From positions 1 to 46,624 of the forward strand of contig NZ_CAJZAR010000034.1 of the NCBI RefSeq assembly GCF_914484835.1: a DNA stretch of 46,624 bases. Direction: 5' to 3'. The number at the start of each line of letters is the position of its first letter. The first letter of the stretch is position 1. Below are positions 16,863-25,519 of the stretch, one piece after another. The DNA comes from Paraburkholderia tropica (GTDB taxonomy: Bacteria > Pseudomonadota > Gammaproteobacteria > Burkholderiales > Burkholderiaceae). The notes under the pieces were generated by a model. That model made no database searches. It was not told the DNA's origin and was given only the letters and a program-made list of their open reading frames with translations. A program made the position numbers and the translations under genes.

Positions 16863-18004
16863 AGTTCGTCGTCTTCGGCGGCGGCCGTCGCGCCGTGTTC
16901 GTGCTGGTCGCGGCGCAGCAGGTCCCAGCAGCTGATGAACAGCGCGGCGATCAGCGGCCCGATCACGAAGCCGTTGATGCCGATAAGCGAGATGCCGCCG
17001 AGCGTCGAGATCAGCACGACCCAGTCGGGCAGGCGCGTGTCCTTGCCGACCAGCACCGGGCGCAGCACGTTATCGACGGTGCCGATGATGAGCGCGCCGA
17101 ACAGCATGAGCCCGACGCCCCTCACGAGGTCGCCCGTCGAAATGAAATAGATGGCGATCGGCCCCCACACGAGCGCCGCGCCGACGGCGGGCAGCAGTGA
17201 GAGCAGCAGCATCACGAAGCCCCACAGCAGCGGCGCCTGAATGCCGCAGACCCACAGCGCGATGCCGCCGAGCGTGCCCTGCACGACGGCGACCACCACG
17301 TTGCCCTTGACCGTCGCGCGGATCACCGTCGTGAATTTGCGGATCAGATGCAGCTTGTGCTGCTCGTCGAGCGGAATGGCGTCGCGCACGAGGCGCGAGA
17401 TTTCGCGGCCGTCGCGCACGAGGAAGAAGAACAGATAGAGCATCACGCAGAAGCTCACGACGAATTGCAGCGTGTTCTGTCCGAGGCTCAGCGCGCGCGT
17501 GGCGACGAACTGGCTGATCTGCGCCGCGCCCGCCGAGAGCCGCTGCTGCAAGCCGGGCAGATCCATGAGGTCGTAGCGCGCGAGCACGTTCTGGATGGAT
17601 TGCGGCAGCGCATGCACGATCTGGCTGAAGAACGCGCCGAAGTCGAGACTGCCCGCGCGCACCTGCGCATAAGCGGCGCCGACTTGCTGGATCAGCGTGC
17701 CCGCGACCAGCGTGAGCGGGAAGATCACGATCACGAGACAGAACAGCAGCGTGATGAGCGCGGCGAGATTGCGCCGGCGGCCGAGGCGCGCGACCAGACG
17801 GCGCTGCACGGGCTGGAAGATCAGCGCGAGAATGGCGCCCCACAGCACGGTGCTGAAGAACGGCGCGAGCACGAAGCACAGCGCGATGGAAACGGCGAAC
17901 AGCAGCAGGTAGAAGGCGGTCTGGTGGAGGTGCTTGTTGCCGTCCATGAGCGAGAGATTCCAGTTGGGGCGGCCCAAGGCCAGCCGGTCAGCTTTGCCGC
18001 TCAT
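16856..18004 (-). CDS. AI-2E-family (PerM/YdiK-type) transporter
   Basis: A 382-residue polytopic inner-membrane protein with the family layout: two N-terminal helices (FYLLLFAVSIALCFVLAPFF and onward), a third near residue 85, an amphipathic segment (about 105-180), then a C-terminal bundle of about four or five helices. Family landmarks include GTLGGIALWVCGI and GTVDNVLRPVLVGKDTRLP. Members move small molecules or ions; transport of autoinducer-2 is shown for few. The start is uncertain: ATG at 18004 adds 19 residues to a start at 17947, and neither has a strong ribosome site. It is convergent with the sensor kinase. Confidence 0.85.
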   Translation of the reverse strand: MSGKADRLALGRPNWNLSLMDGNKHLHQTAFYLLLFAVSIALCFVLAPFFSTVLWGAILALIFQPVQRRLVARLGRRRNLAALITLLFCLVIVIFPLTLVAGTLIQQVGAAYAQVRAGSLDFGAFFSQIVHALPQSIQNVLARYDLMDLPGLQQRLSAGAAQISQFVATRALSLGQNTLQFVVSFCVMLYLFFFLVRDGREISRLVRDAIPLDEQHKLHLIRKFTTVIRATVKGNVVVAVVQGTLGGIALWVCGIQAPLLWGFVMLLLSLLPAVGAALVWGPIAIYFISTGDLVRGVGLMLFGALIIGTVDNVLRPVLVGKDTRLPDWVVLISTLGGISLIGINGFVIGPLIAALFISCWDLLRRDQHEHGATAAAEDDELV

Positions 18005-18091
18005 GATACCGGCTTGTCCCGCGCGCGCCGTGCGGTGTGTTCACGGCGCGGCGGTTTCAGCGCAGGGTCAGGCCAGGAGGCAAGGCCATGT

Positions 18092-19255
18092 TCAGGCCGA
18101 ACGCGCGCCCACGAGCCGCACGCGCGTGATCTCCGACGGCGCGCCGAGCCGCTTGGGCGGCCCCCAGTAGCCGGTGCCGCGGCTCGTGTAGACCCACAGG
18201 CTGCCGAGCTTTTCCAGCCCCGCCGTGAACGGCTGTTGCAGCCGCACGAGGAAATTCCACGGAAAGATCTGCCCGCCGTGCGTATGGCCGGACAGTTGCA
18301 GTGTGTAGCCCGCATCGGCGGCCGCGTGTGCGCTGCGCGGCTGATGCGCGAGCAGCACGCGCGTGTTCACGTCGTCGGGCGCGCCGCGCAGTGCGCCTTG
18401 CGGATCGCTGCGGTGCGCGGGATCGAAATGGCCGCCCGTGTAATCGGTCACGCCTGCGAGCACGAGCCGCGCGCCGCCGTGCTCGATCACCACGTGCTGG
18501 TTCATCAGCACCGTGAGGCCGATGCGGCGGAACTCGGCCACCCACGCATCGGCGCCCGAGTAGTACTCGTGATTGCCGGTCACCAGATAGACGCCGTGCT
18601 GCGCGGCGAGCCGTCCGAGCGGCGCGGTGTGATCGGCGAGATGCTGCACGCTGCCGTCGACCACGTCGCCGGTGATCGCCACCACATCGGCTTCGAGCTG
18701 GTTCACGGCGCGCACGATGCGCTCGACGTAGCCGTGCTTGATCGTCGGCCCTACGTGGATGTCGCTCAGCTGCACGATCGTGAAGCCGTCGAGTTCGGCG
18801 GGCAGATTGCGGATCGGCACTTCGACGTTGCGGATGCGCGCGCGGCGCCGCGCGTTGAAGAAGCCGAAGGCCGTCGAGGCGAACGCGAGCACGACGACTG
18901 CTGCCGCGCTGCCTGTGCGCCAGTGCGCGAGATCGGCGGCGCCCGGCCAGATCGCGGCGACGGTCATCAGCGAGGCGAGCACGAGATCGCGCAGGATCGT
19001 CAGCATCAGCAGCGACGAGAAAAAGCCCATGAACAGCATGCCGATCCACGCGAGCCGGTCACCGAGCGGCTGGCGTTTGAAGCGACGCGCGAGCATGCCG
19101 GGCGGAATCACGAGCACCGAGAGCACGAGCCACAGCACCGCGAGCCATTTGACGGCGGCGGGAATGGGCAGATCGGGAATCAGGCGAAAGCCGACATAGG
19201 CGTGCAGCAGAATGCCGATGGCGATGAAGCGGACCAGGAACGAGAGTCGAGGCAT
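18092..19255 (-). CDS. Membrane-anchored metallophosphoesterase (YkuE-like)
   Basis: A 387-residue protein with about four N-terminal membrane helices (residues 1-130) and a calcineurin-like phosphoesterase domain (about 150-385). All metal-binding motifs are present in order: LSDIHVG, ITGDVVDG, GNHEYY, a lone His in VLLAHQP, and SGHTHGGQIFPW. The domain acts on phosphate esters, possibly of lipids or nucleotides, and probably faces the periplasm. It lies 87 bases upstream of the AI-2E gene in the same direction and may be co-transcribed with it. Confidence 0.87.
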   Translation of the reverse strand: MPRLSFLVRFIAIGILLHAYVGFRLIPDLPIPAAVKWLAVLWLVLSVLVIPPGMLARRFKRQPLGDRLAWIGMLFMGFFSSLLMLTILRDLVLASLMTVAAIWPGAADLAHWRTGSAAAVVVLAFASTAFGFFNARRRARIRNVEVPIRNLPAELDGFTIVQLSDIHVGPTIKHGYVERIVRAVNQLEADVVAITGDVVDGSVQHLADHTAPLGRLAAQHGVYLVTGNHEYYSGADAWVAEFRRIGLTVLMNQHVVIEHGGARLVLAGVTDYTGGHFDPAHRSDPQGALRGAPDDVNTRVLLAHQPRSAHAAADAGYTLQLSGHTHGGQIFPWNFLVRLQQPFTAGLEKLGSLWVYTSRGTGYWGPPKRLGAPSEITRVRLVGARSA

Positions 19256-19715
19256 GGCGGGCGCGGTCGGTACGGAGTTGAAACGGTGTCGGGAGCGGCG
19301 GGCGCGTATCAGCGGTGATGCGAACGTCGAGGTTCAAGGCGGACGGCGAAACCGAGATCGAAGCGCGGGCGTATCGGCGCGCGAATCCGCGATGCAGGAA
19401 TCGGCGCAAGGGCGAGCCACCGAATCGCCCGGCATCCGCCTGCGCGCCGTGGTGCAGGGCGCGCTGCGATGCATTCTACCGGCGCAGCACGGATCGTGCC
19501 GCGCGCTCAAAAGGGCGTGGTAAACGGCAGCGCCGCGGCGCTTGCGCAGTGCGGCATAACCCTGGATTGTCAGGCGCGCGGCGCAGTCGCAAGATTTTCA
19601 TGCGGGGCGCACATGCTGCACAGCGCTATTAAACGTTCATTGAATCGCACCGGTCGATGAACTATGCTCGAATCGAGGCCCACGCGTTTTCCGGGCACTC
19701 TGGGGGAGACGGGTC
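19256..19715. other. 460-base intergenic region
   Basis: No convincing gene is seen; the short frames here are arginine-rich and have no ribosome sites. It should hold the promoter of the minus-strand phosphoesterase gene at its left end, though only weak matches appear. A 14-base GC palindrome (AGCGCCGCGGCGCT, 19529-19542) is present and may be chance in such GC-rich DNA. The right end holds the promoter of the small membrane-protein gene. Confidence 0.5.
19640..19668 (+). promoter_or_regulatory. Sigma-70-like promoter
   Basis: TTGAAT, exactly 17 bases and TATGCT lie 47 bases before the ATG at 19716. Four of six bases match the consensus at the -35 and four of six at the -10. It is one of the clearest vegetative promoter matches in the window. 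Confidence 0.55.
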
Positions 19716-20039
19716 ATGAAAATTACCAGGCCAGTCGTGCAAGGGCTTCATGGTCGCCACGTGGGGCGCGAGGGCAGTCATGTGATGCTGCCGCTCGTCG
19801 TCCTCTCGATCATGGCGGTGGCGCTATATTTCGCGCTCAAGCATATCGACATGCTCGAGATCGGGCGCAGCGCGCTATTCGACGTCGTGATGGTGTTCGT
19901 GGCGCTCGGCATCGCGGGCTTTTTCGGCGTGGCGGGCGCGTGGCTGCGTTCGCGAACGACCGAGGAACCGGCCGAGGGCTTTTGCTTCATCGGGGCGCTG
20001 ATCGGCGCGGCGGTGTTTTATCTCGCGCTGTTCGTCTGA
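19716..20039 (+). CDS. Small membrane protein, function unknown
   Basis: A 107-residue protein with three predicted membrane segments: about 25-41 (LPLVVLSIMAVALYFAL), 55-76 (FDVVMVFVALGIAGFFGVAGAW) and 88-107 (FCFIGALIGAAVFYLALFV). The N-terminus is basic and histidine-containing and would lie in the cytoplasm. GGGGGAG precedes the ATG at good spacing, and a promoter lies just upstream. No family was recognised. It is isolated: the preceding gene is divergent and alkB follows after 98 bases. Confidence 0.7.
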   Translation: MKITRPVVQGLHGRHVGREGSHVMLPLVVLSIMAVALYFALKHIDMLEIGRSALFDVVMVFVALGIAGFFGVAGAWLRSRTTEEPAEGFCFIGALIGAAVFYLALFV

Positions 20040-20137
20040 GGCCTGGCAAGCCGGCCGATGTCGTGTGACGTGGCGCGCCGCGTCATGCGACACTGCGCGT
20101 CCTGCTTCCGTTTCCCGCGCTGCCGGTTTCCGATCCG

Positions 20138-20746
20138 ATGTTCGACTTGTTCGACTTGTTCGACGATACGCCCCAACCCGATGTCGACTGGCATCCCGCC
20201 TGGCTCGCGCCCGCGGCGGCGGCCGATTACCTCGCGCGCATCGTCGCCGAAACGGACTGGCGTCAGGAGCGCATCCGCACGCCGGGCGGCTGGGTCGACC
20301 AGCCGCGCCTGACCGCCTGGCAAGGCGATCCGGGCGCGGTCTACATCTACTCGGGCATTCGCAACGTCCCGCAGCCGTGGACGGCGGCCGTCGCCGAACT
20401 GCGCGACGCCGTGACCGCGCAATGCGGCGTGCGATTCAACAGCGTGCTGCTCAACCGTTATCGCGGCGGCAGCGACAGCATGGGCTGGCACGCCGACCAC
20501 GAACCCGAACTCGGTCCCGAACCGGTGATCGCCTCGCTGAGCTTCGGCGCCACGCGGCGCTTCGATCTGCGGCACACGGCGAGCGGCGTGACGCGCTCGT
20601 TTCCCCTGTCGAGCGGCAGCCTGCTCGTGATGCGCGGCCAGACGCAGGCGCAATGGCGTCATCGCGTGCCGAAAGAGCTGTCCGTGAGCGGCGAGCGCGT
20701 GAATCTCACGTTTCGGGTTGTGATGCCGGAATTGCGCAAGAAGTAG
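20138..20746 (+). CDS. alkB: AlkB-type 2-oxoglutarate/Fe(II)-dependent nucleic-acid demethylase
   Basis: A 202-residue cytoplasmic dioxygenase that would repair alkylated bases such as 1-methyladenine or 3-methylcytosine. The iron facial triad is His118, Asp120 (MGWHADHE) and His175 (AQWRHRVP). The 2-oxoglutarate site is the Arg pair in ERVNLTFR (Arg187 and Arg193), and the substrate-side motif is NSVLLNRYRGGSDSMGWH. The order and spacing resemble the ALKBH2/3-like branch common in this group more than E. coli AlkB. The N-terminus reads MFDLFDLFDD, from a 9-base tandem duplication at 20141-20164. No adaptive-response ada gene is adjacent. Confidence 0.9.
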   Translation: MFDLFDLFDDTPQPDVDWHPAWLAPAAAADYLARIVAETDWRQERIRTPGGWVDQPRLTAWQGDPGAVYIYSGIRNVPQPWTAAVAELRDAVTAQCGVRFNSVLLNRYRGGSDSMGWHADHEPELGPEPVIASLSFGATRRFDLRHTASGVTRSFPLSSGSLLVMRGQTQAQWRHRVPKELSVSGERVNLTFRVVMPELRKK

Positions 20747-20836
20747 GGTGATACGCGGGAAATCGCAGTGAAATCGAAGAAGTTTCATCGATTCGCCGCC
20801 TCGCCGTGCGTTGTGGCGCTAAAAATCGAATACGAC

Positions 20837-20863
20837 TTTATGCGCATAAAATTTTTATACGCG
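20837..20863. terminator. AT-rich palindromes between convergent alkB and mdcH
   Basis: A perfect 14-base palindrome (TTTATGCGCATAAA, 20837-20850) overlaps a second, nearly perfect hairpin (20842-20851 pairing with 20854-20863, one mismatch). The two structures share an arm and cannot form together. The location, just past both stop codons, favours a bidirectional terminator. The AT-rich sequence is unusual for this DNA. Confidence 0.5.
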
Positions 20864-20887
20864 TGATTGCGCGTCGACGGCGGAGCG

Positions 20888-21823
20888 CTATTCGTCGCCC
20901 AGACGACGCTTCACCGTCGCGACGAGCCGATCCAGCGGCAAGCTCGCGGCGCTGAGCGCAGCCACGTCGGGATAGTGCTCGCGCGCGATATCGGTGAGGA
21001 CCTGGCCGGGCGGCGCTTCGACCAGCACCGTCGCGCCCGACTCGATCATGACCGTGAGCGCATCGAACCAGCGCACCGTGTGGCGCATATTGGTGGCGAG
21101 GTCCGCGCGGATCGCTTCGCCGCTATAAAGCGGACGGCCGCCGCGATTGTCGATATAGACGCCTTCGGGCGTGCGGAACGGAATCTCGCGCGACCACGCC
21201 ACGAGGGCTTCTGCCGCGTCGTTCAATAGTTCGCAATGCGAAGGAACGGAAACCGCGAGTCGTTGCGCCTTGCGCGCGCCCGCCGCGAGCGCGCGGGCCG
21301 CGAACGCTTCGAGCGCCGCGTCCGCGCCCGCGACGACGATCTGGCGCGGCGCATTCACGTTCGCCACGTAGACACGTTCGCCGCTTTCCTCGGCAAGTGC
21401 GCGCGCGAGTTGCTCGGTTTGCGTTTCGGTCAGACCGGACACCGCGCTAAGGCCATAGCCCGAAGGCCAGGCCGCTTCCATGAGTTCGGCGCGCTTGCGC
21501 ACCATGCGCAGCGCGTCGCCGAACGCGAGCGCGCCGCAACACACGGCGGCCGGATAGGCGCCCACAGACAGGCCCGCGCTGAATTGCGGCGTCAGCCCCG
21601 CTTGAGCGAGCGCGCGCGCCTGCGCGACGCCCGCAACCGTGAGCCCGATCTGCACGGCGACTGTCGATTGCAGCGCCTCGGCGCTGTCGAGCGCGAGCAC
21701 GTCGCTGCCGAGCACCGACGAAGCTTCGTCGAGCGTTGCGCGCACGACCTCGTGTTCGGGCAGCCGATGCAGAAAGCCGGGGCTTTGCGCGCCCTGGCCG
21801 GGAAACAGGCAGGCGAGCGTCAT
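20888..21823 (-). CDS. mdcH: Malonate decarboxylase, malonyl-CoA:ACP transacylase subunit (MdcH, epsilon)
   Basis: A 311-residue FabD-like acyltransferase that loads malonyl from malonyl-CoA onto the MdcC carrier to start the decarboxylase cycle. The N-terminal LACLFPGQGAQSPGFL motif and the nucleophile elbow GLSVG (Ser86) are intact, and the catalytic His is in SVPSHCELLN. The start at 21823 is chosen because it overlaps the mdcG stop as ATGA and begins at the conserved strand; the frame extends 10 residues further upstream. It is the last gene of the mdc operon and is followed by the palindromes at 20837-20863. Confidence 0.93.
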   Translation of the reverse strand: MTLACLFPGQGAQSPGFLHRLPEHEVVRATLDEASSVLGSDVLALDSAEALQSTVAVQIGLTVAGVAQARALAQAGLTPQFSAGLSVGAYPAAVCCGALAFGDALRMVRKRAELMEAAWPSGYGLSAVSGLTETQTEQLARALAEESGERVYVANVNAPRQIVVAGADAALEAFAARALAAGARKAQRLAVSVPSHCELLNDAAEALVAWSREIPFRTPEGVYIDNRGGRPLYSGEAIRADLATNMRHTVRWFDALTVMIESGATVLVEAPPGQVLTDIAREHYPDVAALSAASLPLDRLVATVKRRLGDE

Positions 21824-22512
21824 GACGAGGGTTCCGATGATCGCGCTTGCCACGGATCGGCAACGAGCCGCGCGCCATCACTTGCCCGCACGAGCACGCG
21901 GGCCTTGCCCATCATGAGTTCGGCGAGCGCGACGCCGCCCGCGGGCGTTTCCAGTTGCGCATCGACACGCGTGCTGGCAAGACGCGCCGCCGTGGCGAGC
22001 GCATCCGCGAGCGCGTGCAGGCTGGCGGAATCGCAGCGTTGCGGCACGCGAATCAGCACATCGAGATCGCTCGACGCGGTGATCGTCGGCACCTGCGCGG
22101 CGAGTTCGAAGCCGACGCTGCCCGCCGGTCCCCATACATAGCCGTTCAGCGCTTCATGCGCACGCAATGCGGCGAGCGCGACGAACGCGGGCAGGGCGGC
22201 GCGCTCTGGCGACGGCGCGCGGTCGAGCAAGACCTCGGGCGAAATCGATAGTTCGATATCCTGAGTATTGATCCATGTGCCGTAGCGCTCGGCGCGCGCC
22301 GTGCCGCGCATGCCCGCCGCGACAAAGCCCGCCGCCGCCTCGGCGCGCCGCACGACCGCGAACGGCGCGCGCGCGAATGCCGCGCGCACCCACGCCGGTT
22401 CGTCGTCGGCTTCGGGAAGCTGCTTGAGCTTCAGCAGATCATGCGCGCGCCAACGCGCGTCGCCCACGCGTGGCGCGCTGGCGGCGAACGGCGGCGCGGC
22501 GCAGACGCGCAT
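21820..22512 (-). CDS. mdcG: Phosphoribosyl-dephospho-CoA transferase (MdcG)
   Basis: A 230-residue nucleotidyltransferase that attaches the 2'-(5''-triphosphoribosyl)-3'-dephospho-CoA group to a serine of the MdcC carrier. The C-terminal half contains the nucleotidyltransferase-like acidic motif SSDLDVLIRVP. The N-terminal domain carries the ISPEVLL and RYGTWINTQDIELS segments of the family. The ATG shares one base with the mdcE stop (TGATG) and its own stop overlaps mdcH, so translation is coupled on both sides. Confidence 0.9.
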   Translation of the reverse strand: MRVCAAPPFAASAPRVGDARWRAHDLLKLKQLPEADDEPAWVRAAFARAPFAVVRRAEAAAGFVAAGMRGTARAERYGTWINTQDIELSISPEVLLDRAPSPERAALPAFVALAALRAHEALNGYVWGPAGSVGFELAAQVPTITASSDLDVLIRVPQRCDSASLHALADALATAARLASTRVDAQLETPAGGVALAELMMGKARVLVRASDGARLVADPWQARSSEPSS

Positions 22513-23336
22513 CAGTTCGCGTCCCACTGTTGCGCAAGCCGCTTGCGCACTTCGATCGACGCCGCGCGCGTGCGCTGCGCCGCCTCGCCTTGCAGACGAT
22601 GCGCGAGACCGCTCGTGTCGCCGCGCGCTTCCTTGACCTTTTGCGCGAGCACGTCGCGCACGCGCGCAATCTGCGTGTCGCTGGGCGCGTCGGCATCGAC
22701 GTCGTGAATCAGTTCGTCGAGCAGGCCGAGCTTCGCGAACGAGGTCATCGAATACGACATCGGCACGATCTTTTCGCCGAGCGCGTCGAGGTCTTCGACG
22801 CTGCGCCGCGTGACGCGCGCCGCCGCTTCCTTGCCCATCGCGTGGACCATCGTGCCGGGCGCGTCGAGCGCGACGATGCGGTTGGCCTGATAGCCGTGCG
22901 CGAGGAACGCGCCCGACATCGCCGGGCCGACGATCAGCGCGACCACGGGATGACCGGCTTGCCGCGCGCTCGCATAGGCATCGACGGCGGCCGCGCAGGC
23001 GAGATGAATGCCGAGCATTTCCTCGCGATAACCATAAGCCTGGCTTTTCACGTCGACAATGGCGACGATCGGGCGGCGCGTGCCGTTCGCCTTGTCCGCG
23101 TCGATGGCTTCACGCACCGCTTGCGCGAGACGCCAGCCTTGTTCGAGGCCGACCACGTTGTCGCGCGCGCGCGGAAAGCGGTTGTCGGCATCGGGCGCGA
23201 CGGTGATGAAGCGCGCGGTCTCGCCGCCGAGCGGCGCGTCGGCATACTGCACACACGCGCCGTTCGAATGGTCCGCCTGCTGGCCTGCAAGTGCGCGCAG
23301 CCAGCGCGCGCCACGATTCAAGGTCGATTCGCTCAT
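22512..23336 (-). CDS. mdcE: Malonate decarboxylase gamma subunit (MdcE)
   Basis: A 274-residue carboxyltransferase-fold subunit that pairs with MdcD to decarboxylate malonyl-S-MdcC to acetyl-S-MdcC. Landmarks are IVAIVDVKSQAYGYREEMLG and VVALIVGPAMSGAFLAHGYQ, the crotonase-like oxyanion region, followed by DAPGTMVHAMGKEAAARVT. The start overlaps the mdcD stop (ATGA). Length and motifs match the family. Confidence 0.93.
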   Translation of the reverse strand: MSESTLNRGARWLRALAGQQADHSNGACVQYADAPLGGETARFITVAPDADNRFPRARDNVVGLEQGWRLAQAVREAIDADKANGTRRPIVAIVDVKSQAYGYREEMLGIHLACAAAVDAYASARQAGHPVVALIVGPAMSGAFLAHGYQANRIVALDAPGTMVHAMGKEAAARVTRRSVEDLDALGEKIVPMSYSMTSFAKLGLLDELIHDVDADAPSDTQIARVRDVLAQKVKEARGDTSGLAHRLQGEAAQRTRAASIEVRKRLAQQWDAN

Positions 23337-24214
23337 GCGGTTTCTCCGTGCGTGCGCGTGGCGTTGAAGGGCGAGAGGCCGAACGTGGCGCGCATCGTCT
23401 CGGGCTCCACGCTGGCGGGATCTATCTGCGCGAGCTTCGCGAGCGTCGCTTCGACCTGCTCGGTGCGATGCGCGGCCGGCACGCCCTGGACGAATGCGGC
23501 CCGCACGGCGTCGCGTACATCGTCGACGGCATCTTCCACGAGCGCGTCCGCAAAGCCGGTCCGCGCGCGCTGTTCGCCGCCGATCAGTTGCCACACGCGG
23601 CGGCGATCGCTCGCGTCGAGTTCGTCGATGCCCGCTTCCTGCTCGATCACTTCGGGGCCGTTCATGCCGAGGCGGCCTTGCTTCGTCATCACGAGATACG
23701 AGCACAGGCCCGCCGCGAGCGACATGCCGCCGAAGCAGCCCACCATGCCCGCGATCACGCCGACGACCGGCACGTGACGCCGCAGCGCGACGATGGCCGA
23801 CTGGATCTCGGCGATCACGGCGAGGCCGAGGTTCGCTTCCTGGAGGCGCACGCCGCCGGTTTCGAACAGCACGACGGGGCGCACGATCTTGCCGCGCTCG
23901 CAGTCGGCGAGCGCGAGTTCGAGCGCCGCCGCGATCTTGCTGCCCGAGACTTCGCCGATGCTGCCGCCCTGGAACGCCGATTCGATCGCGGCCACCACGG
24001 CGGGCTGGCCGTCGATGGTGCCGCGCGCGATCACCGCGCCGTCGTCGGCTTGGCAGACGATGCCTTGCAGCGGCAGCCACGGCGATTCGATGCGGTCGAA
24101 CGGTCCGAGCAGCTCGCGGAACGTGCCGGGGTCGAGCACGGCGGCAGCGCGTTCGCGCGCGCTCAGCTCGATGAAGCTGTCGCGCAGCAGCGCGGATTGA
24201 TTAGCCATGCTCAC
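23333..24214 (-). CDS. mdcD: Malonate decarboxylase beta subunit (MdcD)
   Basis: A 293-residue subunit with the acetyl-CoA carboxylase beta-like carboxyltransferase fold. Conserved stretches include SFIELSARERAAAVLDPGTF at the N-terminus, AFQGGSIGEVSGSKI, VLFETGGVRLQEANLGLAVI, and GMVGCFGGMSLAAGLCSYLV, which shapes the oxyanion hole. It works with MdcE. The ATG at 24214 overlaps the mdcC stop by four bases, which favours it over the Met two codons later. Confidence 0.93.
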   Translation of the reverse strand: MSMANQSALLRDSFIELSARERAAAVLDPGTFRELLGPFDRIESPWLPLQGIVCQADDGAVIARGTIDGQPAVVAAIESAFQGGSIGEVSGSKIAAALELALADCERGKIVRPVVLFETGGVRLQEANLGLAVIAEIQSAIVALRRHVPVVGVIAGMVGCFGGMSLAAGLCSYLVMTKQGRLGMNGPEVIEQEAGIDELDASDRRRVWQLIGGEQRARTGFADALVEDAVDDVRDAVRAAFVQGVPAAHRTEQVEATLAKLAQIDPASVEPETMRATFGLSPFNATRTHGETA

Positions 24215-24537
24215 GAGTTTTCTCCTTGCGCGCCGTTCGGTGCATCGTCCTGTGCGGCCTCGACGGCTTCCGCGAGCCGCAGCGCCACGACGCCGGGCGT
24301 CGCGCCGAAGTCGTTGATCTCGATGAGCGCCGCGCCGTCGTAGCGCGTGAAAAAGCGGTCGAGCACGCTTTTCCAGATATGGCTATAGCCATCCACGCTC
24401 GTGTGCACGACCACGCGCGCCTGCATCTCAGCGGCGGGCTGCAGCAGCACTTCGAGATCGCCCGAGCCCACCACGCCCACATGCGCGCGCGTGGTCACGG
24501 CGCGCTGCGCCGGATAGTCGAATGTCAGTTGTTCCAT
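24211..24537 (-). CDS. mdcC: Malonate decarboxylase acyl-carrier protein (MdcC, delta)
   Basis: A 108-residue carrier that holds the acetyl and malonyl groups on a phosphoribosyl-dephospho-CoA arm. Ser25 in HVGVVGSGDLEVLL corresponds to the serine carrying the prosthetic group in Klebsiella MdcC. The rest matches the family through HTSVDGYSHIWKSVLDRFF and ALIEINDFGATPGVVALRL. It overlaps mdcB by 13 bases at its start and mdcD by four at its stop. Confidence 0.93.
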   Translation of the reverse strand: MEQLTFDYPAQRAVTTRAHVGVVGSGDLEVLLQPAAEMQARVVVHTSVDGYSHIWKSVLDRFFTRYDGAALIEINDFGATPGVVALRLAEAVEAAQDDAPNGAQGENS

Positions 24538-25514
24538 GAAACCGTCCTCCCGCCGATGCGGTGCTGAACCAGTCTGTCGATAAAGATCGTCGCGGCGAGC
24601 AGATCGGCCGCGCCGCCTGGCGATGCGTTGAGTGCGAGCAGCGCGCGTTCGAGCGCGTCGAACGCCTGGCGGCCCGCGCGTGTGGCGATGCCGCCCGCGT
24701 CGCGCACGCGCTGCGCGCCCGCTTGTGCGGCTTCGCGTCCGGCGAGGCCTGCACGATGGAGCACGCAGGTGTCGTCGAGCGAGGCCATGATAGCGAGCAG
24801 GGCGTCGACGCGCGCGGCGGCTTCGTCGTCGCCGCGCGCGCGGGCGTCGTGCAGCGCGGGCAGGCCCACGCGTAGCACGTGCGGGAAGCCGTTTTGCGCT
24901 TCGCTGCGCGCGCCGCCCACGTTGTAGCGCTCGCGCACGCGTTCGCCGTTGCTGCGTGCGGGCTGCGCGAGCAGATCGTCGAAGCGCGCGATGTGCGCCG
25001 CCGTTTCGCCGATGCGTGTCGCGTGTGCATACGCACTGTCGTCGGCGCCGGGCGTGTGCACGATGGCCGCGCCCGCGACCAGCAGGCCCACGATCCAGAT
25101 CGCGCCGCGATGCGCGTTGCTGCCGGCGGTCGCGCGCATCATCGCGGCTTCGCCTGCGCGACCGATGCGCGCGAGGTCCGTGCGTAGCGCCGTGCCGGGC
25201 CGTGCGCCGTACGAGGCGCGCGCGAGCGCGGCGAAAGTCGGTTCGAGCGCATGCGCGGACCGCAGCATGGTCGCGAGATCGAGATCGACGTGCGCGCCGC
25301 TGCCGCGCGCGTCGACGAGCGCGGGCTTCGGCGTGAGCCGCGCTTCTTCGATCAGCGCGTCGCGCGCGAAGCGGGCGAGTTGCGCGTCGGGACGCAGCGC
25401 GGCTTCGTGTGCCGCGTCGGAGGCCGCGTCGGAGGTCGCGTCGGAGGTCGAATAGGGCGCGCCTTCAGCGAGCGGCGCATGAAACGCCGGTGACAAATTC
25501 GATAGCGTGCGCAT
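24525..25514 (-). CDS. mdcB: Triphosphoribosyl-dephospho-CoA synthase (MdcB)
   Basis: A 329-residue enzyme of the CitG/MdcB family that makes the prosthetic-group precursor from dephospho-CoA and ATP. Family motifs are ALIEEARLTPKPALVDARGSGAH, abbreviated here to LTPKPALVDARGSGAH, then TAGSNAHRGAIWIVGLL, ERYNVGGARSEAQNGFPHVL and LDDTCVLHRAG. The family core begins near residue 46. Residues before that include an SDATSDAASDAA stretch from a 12-base tandem repeat (25414-25449). The start at 25514 lies five bases after the mdcA stop. Confidence 0.92.
   Translation of the reverse strand: MRTLSNLSPAFHAPLAEGAPYSTSDATSDAASDAAHEAALRPDAQLARFARDALIEEARLTPKPALVDARGSGAHVDLDLATMLRSAHALEPTFAALARASYGARPGTALRTDLARIGRAGEAAMMRATAGSNAHRGAIWIVGLLVAGAAIVHTPGADDSAYAHATRIGETAAHIARFDDLLAQPARSNGERVRERYNVGGARSEAQNGFPHVLRVGLPALHDARARGDDEAAARVDALLAIMASLDDTCVLHRAGLAGREAAQAGAQRVRDAGGIATRAGRQAFDALERALLALNASPGGAADLLAATIFIDRLVQHRIGGRTVSWNN
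25414..25449 (-). repeat. 12-bp tandem repeat inside mdcB
   Basis: Three consecutive 12-base units (25414-25425, 25426-25437 and 25438-25449), the last two identical, encode the SDATSDAASDAA stretch in the variable N-terminal region of MdcB. The frame is kept. Confidence 0.75.
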
Positions 25515-25519
25515 CGCGC

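Noticed and set aside
17348..19318. 656-residue plus-strand frame over the AI-2E and phosphoesterase genes
   Set aside because: Both genes beneath it carry full motif sets; this frame is a charged, repeat-poor shadow.
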